In this document: one piece after another, positions 34,696 to 48,100 of the stretch | Numbering within the stretch: position 1 is the first letter of the stretch | Layout of the letters: the number at the start of each line of letters is the position of its first letter | Assembly (NCBI RefSeq): GCF_001039355.2 | Contig: NW_019776064.1 | Coordinates: 14,746-78,745 of the forward strand | Reading direction: 5' to 3' | Source of the DNA: Lingula anatina | Taxonomy: Eukaryota > Brachiopoda > Lingulata > Lingulida > Lingulidae | DNA: 64,000 nt | Notes under the pieces: model-generated | The model's database searches: none | The model's input: only the letters and a program-made list of their open reading frames with translations | Told to the model about the DNA's origin: nothing | Position numbers and translations under genes: made by a program

Positions 34696-36635
34696 CAACA
34701 TTTTCTCCAAAAATGCCAAATTGTCAAAAGGACTGAGGAAAAGAGTTATTCTTTTGAGTTGTGTGTATAAGTCCCATGACAACAGTAAATACAGGTGCTC
34801 AAAATCTGCTATACAGATTTGACGGAAGGAAAAAAAATTAAATTAAATTATGAAAAAAAATGGACAGAAAATGAAAATGATTGTGTGGCATAGTTTGGGC
34901 AACTACTTGTTTAGAGAAGTACACTTAAATTAAGTTAACAGTACAATATGTGTCTTATATAATTGGAAAGTAAAGTGAGTGAAAGAAAATCACTGTTGTA
35001 TATTTGTACAACCATATCATTTTTGCAGGTCATTGGTCTTGCTCACATTCTTACAGGCATTAAAGCAAACTGTGATTTTACACATTTAGAGGTGCCATGC
35101 AGTTTCATGAAAGTACTTCAAAAACCTAGTTAGTCTTCACCTTAGACCAAAAATTTCAAATTAAGGGTATTTCTAATCCAGATTAATCAGTCATGGTCCA
35201 AGTTAAATCAATTATTGTATGTCTAATGAAGTTTAAGAAATAGCTGTTTTCAACAAATAGTTACATTATTTTAGTGGACTGCCTTGGATTGGCACTGAAT
35301 TGAAGTATACCAGAGTTTTTAGGGAAAAAAGTTGCAGCCTATTTTGGGACCCCCAAGTTCTTTTCTGTAACAGAACCCTGGAATATTTATTATTTTTATC
35401 CATGGGGTAAACTTTTTGGATGATTCTTGCATGGTTTGCAGATGATCACCAGGTTGTAGAGTCGGGGGTGTTCTGGCTTTGCACTCTTTTGATGTATGCA
35501 CCGCTCATGATAAACAAGTGTTACACCTCAGGGAAAACTAAATATGGTGGAATTTCACAAATTTTAATCTTGCACTTTTCAATTTGCCATAAGTTTAAAA
35601 AATGCGTATTCCTAAATTTTTGACAGATTGTTTCTTCATAAAATTCTTCTCTTAAAGCTTTAGATGGGCACTTTTTTCACTTTCTCAATTCTGTTTCTTT
35701 CTTAATTTATTTGTTTGTTTGTTTGTTTGTGCTAAAATAAGAGCTGGACTAGCTCCTCATAGGCTGCCAAAATTGCTACAGTTATACATCAAGATCATCA
35801 AACTTTAAACTTAATTATTTCTGTGTAAAGAAACTACCAGATGTCTATTATTAAAAATTCCCTGTTGGTAAGATATACAAAAGAAAACTTTAAAATGGGA
35901 TGAACCTGCATCTTGTGAATAATAGTCACACTTTTTAATACGGGTCAATTGGAGTGCTATGTATAATTGTGAAGGAGAAAAGGGGCAAGTCATGAGATTT
36001 TTTTTCTTGCCTGAAATGTTTCTGTTTCCATGCTATAATTGTAACAGTTGTGCCTATGGAATTTTTCGGGTTTGAAAATAATGTTGTATTAAATTGCATG
36101 AACTGCCTCTTTGAATAAATCAGAGTAATTATGTGGAGGTATATGGTGTGTGTACAGTGTACATTGTAGAGATTCATGTCAATAATGATCTAATTTAGAA
36201 GTTTGTCTAGGTCATTGGTGTGATCTGTGACCTATTTAATTCTGTATGAAGGTCACTTGTGTGAACCATGACCTTGATGGTCCTGTATGTAGTTCATTGG
36301 TGTGAACCATGACCTCGATGGTCCTGTATGAAGGTCAATGATAAGTCTATGACCAAGGTAGATCTACACATGAAAAGGTCTCCCGTACCATATATCAGAC
36401 CAGTTGAAATTGGAATTGCAATTTCTCTCACCTTACACGATATGCATTTAGAAACTCAAAGTTATCATGATAATTTAATGTCAAGGTTTTATCGTTGTTA
36501 CAGTTAGTGCATTCTTTTTGGCCAACTATGCAAAAAGGGAGTTTTCAGAAATATTTTCGCTTGAAGACTTTTTAAAAATGATCAAATTTGCTTGGGTTTC
36601 ATCGGTGCACATTACAAATACAAACTTGTTGTCAG

Positions 36636-36689
36636 TGTAAATATTTCAAAAGCTGTTAATTCAGATCTGTGTTATAATCCTTGTAAATA
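36636..36689 (+). promoter_or_regulatory. Pair of Pumilio-type RNA elements (UGUAAAUA x2)
   Basis: TGTAAATATTTCAAAAG occurs twice, starting at 36636 and 36682, 46 bases apart. The identical 17-base context suggests either a short duplication or a conserved composite site. Confidence 0.45.
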
Positions 36690-36776
36690 TTTCAAAAGGG
36701 GTAAATCATGTGTTGCAAATCTTCTGATGAGCATTATATCATGAAGTCAATGAAGTATACACGATGCACATACAAA

Positions 36777-36784
36777 TGTATATA
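36777..36784 (+). promoter_or_regulatory. Pumilio-type RNA element (UGUAUAUA)
   Basis: TGTATATA in the putative 3' UTR of the zinc-finger gene. Confidence 0.35.
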
Positions 36785-38225
36785 TTAATATATATATAGA
36801 TGAACAGTCGAGATATTATCATATATGATTGTGCTTGGCTCGAAGTGTCTATTGCTACCACATATATTATTTAAGCTTTCATCACTTTCACAGGTTGTTT
36901 TTGTGTGAAAATAAGCAAGTTTCAAATCGCAATCTATACAGAGTTTATATGATATATAAGTATATTCACAGTGTGTAATACAGGTATTTAGTAGGATCAC
37001 TTAAAATGTAGCTCTAAGATATGTGAAATACTGGACATTATTTTTATTTATTTATTTGTATTGTTTGACGACATCATCTCCTGCGTGACTTCAATTCTGT
37101 GCCGTTTGAATGGCTAGTAATCATTTTTTTGCACATATAATTCAATGCGGATGGTTTAGTGGACAATACCTTTCTCACCTCTTTTTAATGGCTATAGTTG
37201 GCCAAAGCATGTTATGAAAGTCAATTTGATCAAAAATGTCAATGGCGACATACAAGCCGTTTTGCAACAAACGATTCTCAAAAAGGGAGTGAGATTCCCT
37301 CAAACTTGTGCCTTAGTATACATCAGTCAAGCCAAGTATTCTGCATGTTATAGAGACTTCTACCATCTTTTCCATATTATAAATATATTATAGCGTTTTA
37401 GTGTGTTAGGGTGCTTAACGTCAGTAATTGGGATGTCTTTTTTTTTTCCAATAAATTTTTGTTCAATACACTAATAACTTGTTTTCAAATTGATTGTATG
37501 TACAAATACTAGTAGATACTCCCCAATACCCCCCTCCCCCCCTCAGGTACAAGAAAATGAACCTCTACTAAACTTTATAGGCCTTGAGAGCAAATACTCC
37601 TAATCATCCAGTGTAGTGTTGTGTTACAGAATAGAAACAGAAATGTAAGTCATTGAGAAATGCTGTAACAAAAGAAGGCCATGGTGTCTTGATACTCATT
37701 CCCCCCCTGGATTATCATCAGTGTTAACTGTACAGACAGACTGGAGCAGCACTGCACTTAAAGCCAAGTCCTACATTCCTCTTTTCTAGTTTAAAATGTA
37801 TAAAACCTGCTGAACTATATTTTTGAATTACTGTAATTAGTAAAGACGAACTTTTGTCAGCTAAGAGCGTTTTACAAACTGGTATATTTGATCAGCAGTC
37901 CCTACTCCAAAAGCCAGTGGGTTGATGTCCCTCTACCAGGACCACAGATCGGTTCTTCACTAGATATTCACTGATGTATTATCTCCCGACACATGATGGT
38001 ACTTGTCTACACCGAGAAAAGTGCACATAATTTTGTGACCCTGATAGACAGGTAGTGGGGTTGATAAGTTTTAAGGACCAAGTCCACAGAATGAAGAGGC
38101 AACAAAAACAACACAATCTGATGCTTTGAAAGATTATTTTATACTAGCAAAACATTGAAAGGGCAGAATGCAATAATTATACAATGGACCATTCTTCAAT
38201 GTTTATAATAGTGCCCGTTCCCATT

Positions 38226-41200
38226 TTTATTCATCCAGTAAGAGGGTAGGGTCTGATGAGCTTTGTACACCATATACAGAGTTCTTCAACAAAAAATCTA
38301 CAGTACTTCGGATCTTTTTTCCTACAACATGCTACATTTACATACAGCTTGTAGTCACTGGCATCAACAAACAGGGGTAGCCTCCCCTAGGGATAACTTA
38401 GGGATAGACCTCTGGTTAGCAAGTTTATGTAACAGGTACCTTGCTGGCCAATGGTGATGTTAAGCACTGAAGACTCGTGCATTGTATACCTTGTATAATG
38501 CTTGATTTGCATGTAACAAGATTATGATTGGGTCCTTTGTTTCTCAACATCTGAAATGGGGAAGAGAGGGACTGACATACTTCACAAGATCTTGACTTTT
38601 TTCCTCCAAGTAAATGCAAACATCATGCCCTTAGTATGGGCAATCATAGTACAGCATTGCCATGAAACCCTTGGAATAATTTCCTCGGACCAAGTTTACG
38701 TTCAAAAATATTTCCTCAAAATCAAGATTTTGAGAGCATTCCACACCAATCACAATCCCATCTCTCCCTTTCCATTTTCACAAGGTCTCTCCCCAATCAT
38801 CCCCAGCTATCCATTTCCAATATAACACAAGCTCCCATGATATCTCCCAATGAAAAAGAAAAAACATTACACCGAGGCTGTGCCACCCCATCTTTCCTGC
38901 GTGAGCTCCCCCTATTGTAAATGACCAGAGATCAAGGTTGCAACTTTACACTATACAGTCAAATTATTTGTTCTTTACAAGATATTCACACATTCACATG
39001 GACGGCAGGCAGCCAGGGTGGGGGCACCTGCTGCCCCTTTATACACAAGGTTTCTACACATTTGTACAGCTCTGGCCTCTCTATACAGACAAATGGAAGG
39101 AGATGAGCCAGGGAGGTCAGGGTGGCACACTGGATTCGGCTTTTCTTGAAAAGGGCGACACCTACTGGAGGAAAGATGCCATCTGGTGGCCATTTTACTC
39201 AACCACTGAAATCTCTGAGCATTCACTAAGGTTCTATTACCACTACTGAACCGAAGTTTCCATGAACTATATATTAAGATCATTCGGAAAGAAAAGCTGA
39301 GCTGATTGGGTGAAGTGTGACCAGCGCCATCTGTTGCCAGGCCCCCCTGCGAGTTGATGCCAGTAACCTGGTTATACATAATATACATACAAGTACAATC
39401 GTCATCATAATACATATAGTACAATCAACATTGAAGCTTCAATGGATACAAGAGTGAAGTGTACAAATTGTGGTGAAATACATATTAAGCATATCATACA
39501 CAAAACAAAAGTTGCCAGCCATGCTTTCTTTCTCTATAACAGCTCTTTACCTGCACCTAACAGTATGGCCAGTAAAAACAGGACCACATGTGAGAAAAAA
39601 ATTGTTAAATTCTGCCAAACCACATGCAACAGGACGTAATGATGATTAATTCTACAGACATTTTCTTCAAAGGTAAAATAACATATCTTATCTAATATAC
39701 ATATAGCTCAATTTGTAGTGCAATTTGCAAAAAGTTTCAAAAGAGAAAAGCAATACGTCCAATGCGCCTTAATCCAAAATTTAAGGTGAAAACAGGTTCG
39801 ACATTGCATCTCCCTTTATGTCTCTATATATACAAATTTGCCCGACTACCAATTTTACTAGCCAAGCTACGTGAATTCTTTACAATGCCTCATACATACA
39901 TACATTATGTATTTATGAAATTATCATTATTTTAATATTATTACATCTTTACAGATTTTATATAATAGCATTCACATTACAATGATCTGCCTAAGGCAGT
40001 GATATTCAATTAATTCACTCATGGAAAACAAAGCATTCCCCTGGTAAAAACACCACACACCAGTGTTTTATATTTTATATGTATAAATGCTACACACACT
40101 GAACAATAATGAAAAATCACTCAACTTTCCAAAATTAATACCTATAACTATTCATTATAACACATCTCTTTGCAAAGCAGTTAGATGTTTTATTGAAATA
40201 GGACTAATAAATACACCAATATAATATCATATAATGTGAGCCTACAATTTCACCAAATGGGAAAAATATCTCTCTACCTACTACTTCCAAACTGGCTGCC
40301 AAAAGTGACCAACTCAGTATAATTCGGACAGCCTAAATATAGCTTGACCACTTTTTTCTGAAGCATTTTTTTTTTCACATTGTTCAACACCCCAACATAT
40401 ATTCGTATATAAAAGTATTAACCACAAGCCTAGAAATCACACACTGCTACAATATGATACAAATAAGAACATCAACCACGCTGCTAACCTAGAGCAGGTA
40501 ACAGTCTCATATACAATTTGATACAATGTAACTATATTCAGATTATACAGAGGAACCCTTCAAAGCCCTGTACATTATGCACAGTGGCCATGGTAAATTC
40601 CTATTCATGGTAGTTAGTTTTATACTTCTTTTTATACAGACCCCCAAATAGTATGAAAAATATCTCCAAAAACTCCCTTTATACAGCTATATACCAGTTA
40701 TTTACCCATTTACAATGCAGCTTGGTTAATTACAAATATAAACAAATAAATAAAATATTAATAAAAGCCGAAGAGTTATGAGTAGAAATGACTGAGGCTC
40801 CCTTACAATGTAGGATTTTCTTGATCTTTGGAAACGGGAATTAAGTGAATCACCCACAATAAAAAGACCCAAGATGGAAATTGTGTACAAACTCTTGGAA
40901 TAACAAGACATTTCTCTGAGGGATCATGTGACAGAAACTTGCTTTCACTATCAAAAATGACTGGCACAATTTAGGTAACTAGAATTTACCATCTATAAAT
41001 GAAGTGATGTATGCTGTTTTTGCCACTTAAGCTGACAGCCATACTACTAAGTGTTTCTGAGCTAGCTTTTGTTATCTTCAAACAGCCATCAGTAAAAAAA
41101 TTCTTACATAGCAATTTAAAAGAAAACAGATGAATTACTTTCTCCTACTCTCAACGTTATCTTCAAAACCATGTAGTAAGAATATAGGTATATTGTGATC

Positions 41201-42163
41201 TATATAAAAAAGGTCAATAGGAGCTGGTGCCTTAGCTGTCATAAGTGATGGGCAAAAGCAAGCAGAGTCCCAATGGGCTTTGGTTACCCCAAATTTTCAA
41301 GATTGTCTGTGAGAAAAAGAGTAGTCCATGGGAAAGCACATTAAAAGTTATGAATTAAAACAAGAACAAAAAAGCTTCTCCTATACAATTTTTACCAATT
41401 GTTTGGCTCCCCTGTCAGTGATCTGCGCTTTCCTAAAAAAACAATTTTTGTGCAAGAGAGGTCACTGTAGGTCAAGGTCATGACCTAATTACAAGATCAA
41501 GCAAAGAGGAATACAAAAAGGAACTGTTGAAATTCCTTACTATACACTATACAACTAATATACAAAATTTTACATATTTTACAAGTGATTTCATCATCTT
41601 TACAAGGAGTACATGTCCAGTGTTGCTGTGTGATTCGTAATTGTACATTATGAATGAGATATCAAGAGAAGCTTACAAAGAGAGTCGTCCAAGAAAAAAA
41701 AAAGAACTCTAAATATCCACAGACCTGCACAAAATTAAAAGCTCCATTTCAAAAAGTGCAAAATACTAAGCCCTTTGCAACATCTATCACTTCATGTACA
41801 TATTGTAAGGTTACCTCAGTCATTTCATAAAACAAAACTTTTCTCATTTACAAATAGAAAAATATTAATTAAAACACCCATTGAATAAAATGAGCAAAAA
41901 CAAATGCACAGTTTGCAGCGATATTTGCACACTTTCAACTGCATTTCTCCTGACCAAAACAAAAGCCGACACCAAGATATTTGTATACATACCAAGTTAA
42001 AACAAAATGTCTATAGGAAAAGATTTAGCCACGTACTTAGAAACATTTGAAGAAAAAAAATACCAGCACTGGTTGCACAAGTTCAATTATTTAAGGGGCA
42101 CACGCATCTAGTGCAATGCCGTCCTCATATAAGAAACAAAACCTTCACGCTAGTTTCTCCATT
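38226..42163 (-). other. Likely 3' UTR of the Pumilio gene
   Basis: Between the Pumilio stop codon (42164) and an AATAAA on the minus strand (38226-38231) there is no recognisable exon or repeat. Pumilio mRNAs in animals commonly have long 3' UTRs. A UGUAUAUA element lies at 39827-39834. The transcript end is inferred. Confidence 0.5.
39827..39834 (-). promoter_or_regulatory. Pumilio-type RNA element in the gene's own 3' UTR
   Basis: On the minus strand this reads TGTATATA, a match to UGUANAUA, about 2.3 kb after the Pumilio stop codon. Confidence 0.35.
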
Positions 42164-45100
42164 TTACATCCCTCCATTTGGCGGCAATCCAATGGGTCCC
42201 AGGTCGGAGTTGTTCTTCATGTAATACTTCTCCAGTTTGGCCAAGATGTGCTTGCCGTAGGTGTACTTCCGCAGCGTGGACACATGAGGACGGATCTTGT
42301 GCATCAGAATTTTGCGCTGTGCCGGCTCCGCCACGTCGATCATCTTCTGAACCACGTAGTTGGCAAACTGATCCTTCATCATGGTGTATAAGGCACTGTG
42401 CACCCTGAAATGTATATATATATACATACAGGTGAATGAACGTAACGGATACCTCATCATGGTGTTGTATGAGGAATTGGACATAGTGAAACAAACATGT
42501 GAATGACGGACAGAAAATGTTCATTTATGACAGATCCAGATATATGATTTACCTGTTTCGTCTGTTCACTCAATTTTAAACGAGTGAATGGTTTTAGCCA
42601 TCCAGCAGGATAAGAATGACAAATACGAATGACTCTGATACTGGAACTTACATTTAACAATTAACAGTCACTGCGGTTTCAATATGAGAGCGAGAGAGAG
42701 AGAGAGAGAAAGGGATGGAAAGGGCATAAATATGACACCCAAACATCCATGTAATTCTGAGACACCTCTGCCTCTCTCCTGGTCAATCTTAGAACTGAGC
42801 TTACCCGTCCTGCATGCTGCAGACTTCATCAATCATCATGGCTCTCTCCGACCTGGAGCAGTGGGATACGCACTTCTCCACCACATTGCTGAAATATAGG
42901 ATGAAGAATTACTGTACCCGAGCTGTTATCTCTCAATGAAAAACTATGGACTGTTCTGTTATCTCTGATATATACAGGGAATGGCAATTTCATTGGAAGA
43001 ACCAAAGTGAGTGTTTATGTTCAGGAGAATATATGAAAGTTGCAAAAGATGGACAAAAGTCAAAAACATGAACTACCACTCTTGTGATGCATTGATGACC
43101 AAAACATATATTTAAAAATCATATCAATGGACATAATCAAATTGATTTGTTCTTCAACATAATAAATAAGTGTACTTTGCATGGTCTTTCTCCTCTGTCA
43201 AGGTCAACTAGTGACTACAGAAAGTTGATGGAATATGCAAGGTTCAGTCCACACCAGTCACAGAGGACTGGGGACTTGGTTGATCTCCAACACTGTGGAA
43301 AGGGAATATGCCTCAAACCCCTTGTGGGGGTATTCAGCTCCCATACGCCACAAAGACAGAGCCAAGTAAAGCCAGAACAAGTCCAGCTCACCTGGATGAC
43401 CAAGTGTTGAGTTGGTTTTAGATCCAATACACATTACTGTTAATGAAAGAACATTCCTGTACATGCATTAAGCACTTAACTGTGGTATATTCCTTTACTA
43501 TTTTGAAAATGCCTGTTCTTGCACCTTAATATTAACTGCTTAAAATTTTTAATGCAACATTTTTTTTTTGTTGTCGAAACCCATATTCTACAACTGATTG
43601 AACAGTGAACTGACAGATCCGTAGATTAAATATGGCTGGCCTACTTGATTACTTGTTGCATAATTCACGCGGGGAATCTATTCAGCGTCTAACCAGGAAT
43701 TAAGCTTCAAGATTTTTAGTGGGTCGCCATATTTGACCCTCGGACCTGTTAGTCCGTTGTTATGAATATTCTCTTACCTGGCAAACTTGTGCTGGCTAAG
43801 TACCAGAACCTTCCCACGTAGCTCATTCACAATCTTACTCTTGTCCTCAGGGCTGCCATGCTCCAGCACGTGCTGTATCACGTAGTTACCGTACTGGTCC
43901 TGCACGAGGCGCTCCGTGTGCTGGTGCAGCTCCTCCAGGATCCCGTGCGTCTGTTCTGGGACGCAGTGCTCCAGAATGCGTTGGATCACGCGGCAGCCAT
44001 AAGGATGGGTGGATAGAGCAAACACCTGCTCAAATATCAAAATATTATCAGAATATTTTTCCCTCCCAAAAATATATTATTCATTTTAATATAATTCACC
44101 CTTACCCCCCCCACAAAAAAAAAAAATCTTATTTACTAATGATGGCATATCATTTAACATTCTTTAGAAAGTGACAGTGGTTAATGCAAAATTAATGCAA
44201 AATTAATTGATTTTTTGTATTATTTCTTGCACGTGGCCTCTGAAAGCATGGTGTACTATTTACTTACTTAATAATGATGATAATCACTAATTAATGAAAT
44301 TAATCATATATATATATATATGATTAATTTCATTTGCCAGACTTATTTTTTCCCTAATTTCCACATATCTCCATGGATGAAGACGGAAATTAATGTAATA
44401 AAAAAACTGGGCAAAAACATTCCCAACAAATATGACCACAATGCTATTACATCTAATTACCTGGCCCTTGAAAGCATCAATGATGAATTGCAGGTGCTTG
44501 GGCTCCACGCATTCAATGCACTTCTGCACCACATGGTTGCCATTCTGATCCTTGACGCACTTCAGCACGTGGCCGTCTAGCTCCTTCACGATCTCCACCT
44601 GTGACACGACAATGTCAACGCACTGGTGAGGCTGCGTACCACAGGAAATATATAGAGAGACATATGCTACTGGTCACATTGATGGGGCAAGATAAATAGT
44701 AAGAGATATATGCTACAGTTTACTTGTTGGGCAGGGTATGGTGAAAATACATTTAGATATTGATATTTTTCACTGTACACCACGAAGGCATGACAAGATA
44801 TATACACAGAGATGTCTAGAGGTTTCAGTGTACTGTGGCATGACAAAAATATTTATATGTATTTTTTCACTGAACACAAGGCGGACATGAGATTATATGC
44901 TACACTGTTTGGGTAAGGCTATAAAAAGAAATACATGGAGAGATATGCTTAGTCTCTTAACAGAACTGTTGTGGTTGATCCTGCAGGAAAGTTACCATAT
45001 ATAAACAACTGAAAGTGAGACTAGAGGTATGGCCCTCTTCACATCAGGAAGTACAGATTTTTGTATCAGTCCAGTATTCAGCTTTCCACAGATTAAGACA

Positions 45101-48100
45101 GAGATCTGCACGCACAATGAACCCATTTCTGCTAGTTGAGGTGTCATGCCAGTTTCCAGTGATGCGCAAAATGGGTTTATCATGCAAGCCATCAAAGTAA
45201 TAGGCATGATACCACAACCACGGTCATTATCTGTGAAAAGCTGAATGATACAATGCCAACTTAGCCCATCTAGTGTTTTGTACAACAGTCACCTAATTCT
45301 GATCGGTACACTGGGGCTTGGGAAAGGGAGTAAAACCCTCTCTCGCGTAACTGCAACTTGGTACCAGTCAAACTGGTGTGATACAGAGAACTGCACCACT
45401 TGGATGTGAAGAGGGCCTCAATGTAAGACAGGTGTCTGTCCTCACCTGCATGTCAGGGGGTATAGACTCCAGCGCCTTCTGGATCACACGACACCCATAC
45501 ATCTGCAGGGCCAGCTGGAGCACGTGGCCGCGCACACGTTGCGCAAGGGTCTGCTTGTGCTCCGTGGTTCCAAACTCAAAGAACTTCTGTATCACGTAGT
45601 TGCCAAACACGTCCGTCATCAGGCTATAGGCTGCGGTAAGAATCTCGTTGAACACCATGGCTTTCTCTGCGGGCGTGGCACGCTCCAGTTTCTGCTGGAT
45701 AAACCTGACGGAACACAATCCTTAACATTAATTAATGAAGATAATTAAAATATGAGAAACATGCACATTCACAAGGACATTTATAATGCTTAAACTTAAA
45801 GAGGGCATTATAGCTAGATAACCTGATGGGGGTTAAGGATACTGGGCAATGTAATCAGAGGTGTCACTACTCACCTTTCTGGTTTATATAAGCCTAAGGC
45901 TCACTACAATCTGAACAAATGGGGTAGAGAGTAGACTTACGAAAATTTATCTTATTTCCCCAGACATGCTGAAAACTTTTCAGAATGGCCGGACATTTGG
46001 ACAGTAATGAAAAAATTTGCCAGACCGAATGGATTTTTGTTCGACCAAAAATCACCTTATTTGTTTGAGACAGATACTACCAGTACGATTAGGTAGCTTA
46101 GTTTGTTTGTGAATGTGAAAGGTTTGAAATGGAGGGGGAAAATGCTTTGGGTTTTATATAATAATATTAGTGAAGGATGTCGAATGATGACTGTAAATTC
46201 AAAATTGTGGTTCTTAAAACATTTGTCGGTCATGACCGATCGGACTGACAGTTTCAGCATGTCTGTTTCCCTAGACATGAAATGTACCTTGCATGGTCTT
46301 TCTCCTCTGTCAAGGTCAACTAGTGACTACAGAAAGTTGATGGAATATGCAAGGTTCAGTCCACACCAGTCACAGAGGACCAGGGACTTGGTTACTCTCC
46401 AACACTGTGGAAAGGGAATATGCCTCAAACCCCTTGTGGGGGTATTCAGCTCCCATACGCCACACAGACAGAGCCAAGTAAAGCCAGAACAAGTCCAGCT
46501 CACATGGATGACAAAGTGTTGGATAAAGTACGACCATGCAATAGTATTTACTATGTTTGAAGAAAGTATATGCTCACAGTAAATCGTCCAACTTGTAAAC
46601 CTTTATCATGCATTAACACCAGGCTCAAAAATATTCAGACCCCAACAATGCATCTTTCCACAGATAAGGACACACATGTGGTTCACCCATTTCTTCTGGT
46701 TGTGTGATCATGCCTACTTCCAGCAGCACTGGAGCTGCATCTGCTTGACTGGAAATAGCAATGTACATATCTAGACCAGAATGTAGCATGAATAACATAG
46801 ATGGCAGATGTGCGTAATTATCTGTGGAAAGGTGAATGAACCACCTGCCCCAGTGACCTTGACCAACCTTGACCTTGACCTACCTTGACCCATGCTGGTC
46901 CTGTGAGAACTCCACCACATGATGCAGAAGATCCTTCAGCTGGAGGTTAGGGATACGGTTGTTCCTGAAGTCCTCCAGCAGCCGGCTACGCCCCGTGACT
47001 TCTTTGGAGAGACTAGCTGTACGCAGCCCAGACTTGCTGCTGGGGAACAGGGTGTTGCCAAAGAGACCCCCAGAGCCGAGGCTGCCATTACGCAGCTTGG
47101 CCTCGGCCCCTGGGGCTGGGGAGTACAGCCTGCCACTGCTGCCTAGGCCTGGAACATTGAAGAACTGGGTTAAGGATGAAGAGACCTGAAGGCACTTTTT
47201 TAGCAAAATATTTTTTTCTTTTTCCAGTAGAAATAGGTTAGTGTATTTGTTTGTTTTATCCTCACTCCCTCTCAATGTGTTTTTCCCCTTATTCTGGCTA
47301 AGGAATTTCTTTTACTTCATATTTGTCTCTGTCTTCATAGAACTATTTTAGTTTTCTGACTTATTAAATACACAAAATTAAAATCAGCCCATCTTTTTGC
47401 CAGAACTACCCACATCCACACCTTTTAATCATACAGACCACACCCTTACCAAGTCCTAAACTGGAGTTTGATCCAGACAATGATGGTGGCGGTGTCAGCG
47501 ACTGAGCTGGTTGTACCAGTCCCATGGGGCCGGCGGGGGAATTGATCCCTCCCAGGCCAGCCGTGTTGTAGAAGGGGCTCATTGACGGGATCTGGCGCTT
47601 GTAATCCAGAGATCCCGTCAGCGAGTCTCGACGGCCAGAGTTCGGCAAGCCTGTAACAGTTGATGTCTTTAATACATGCTAACAAACACATACAACAGAT
47701 AAATTGTCCCAGATTCTGATTCCCTTGTGCATTCCAAGCCAGGCAAATATTATTTTCTAACAGCAGAAGCCAGATGAATCACATATCATTCATTTAGGCA
47801 AGCAACATTTATAGAAACCCAGGATAACAAAGCACTTTTAGCTCTCACATCTTAAAGTTAATCTTTAATTTTTATTTTATGAAAGTCCATATCAGCTTTA
47901 TCAAAATTCTTCAATCGATGACTCCACCCATTATTTTCTGTATACCAAAAATACAGTGTTTACATATAGTGTACCAATATATACCACTGGATAAACAGTG
48001 GATATATTGTATATATTGGATATACAGTGCACCAATAAATACATACTGTACCCATGAATACAGTAAACAAATGGATACATACAGTGTACCAACTTTTAAA

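Larger units (their letters stand above)
34009..37460 (+). other. Likely 3' UTR of the zinc-finger gene
   Basis: No exons follow the stop. Poly(A) signals AATAAA are at 36114-36119 and 37450-37455. Five UGUANAUA Pumilio sites occur (34491, 34688, 36636, 36682, 36777). The true transcript end is not determined. Confidence 0.55.
42164..47148 (-). other. PUM: Puf (PUM-HD) RNA-binding domain, eight repeats
   Basis: Six exons encode all eight Puf repeats. The base-recognition residues read SR..Q (HGSRFIQQ), NY..Q (FGNYVIQK), CR..Q (YGCRVIQK), NH..Q (NGNHVVQK), CR..Q (YGCRVIQR), NY..Q (YGNYVIQH), SN..E (SNVVEKC) and NY..Q (FANYVVQK). This is the same code as human PUM1, so the target should be UGUANAUA. 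The C-terminal tail [15 protein letters not shown] ends in GGM. Confidence 0.95.

Noticed and set aside
46103-46582. Apparently conserved protein frame shared by three loci ([16 protein letters not shown]..)
   Set aside because: The sequence is conserved as DNA including non-coding edges, lacks a consistent start, and sits antisense in Pumilio introns, so I treat it as a repeat rather than a gene.
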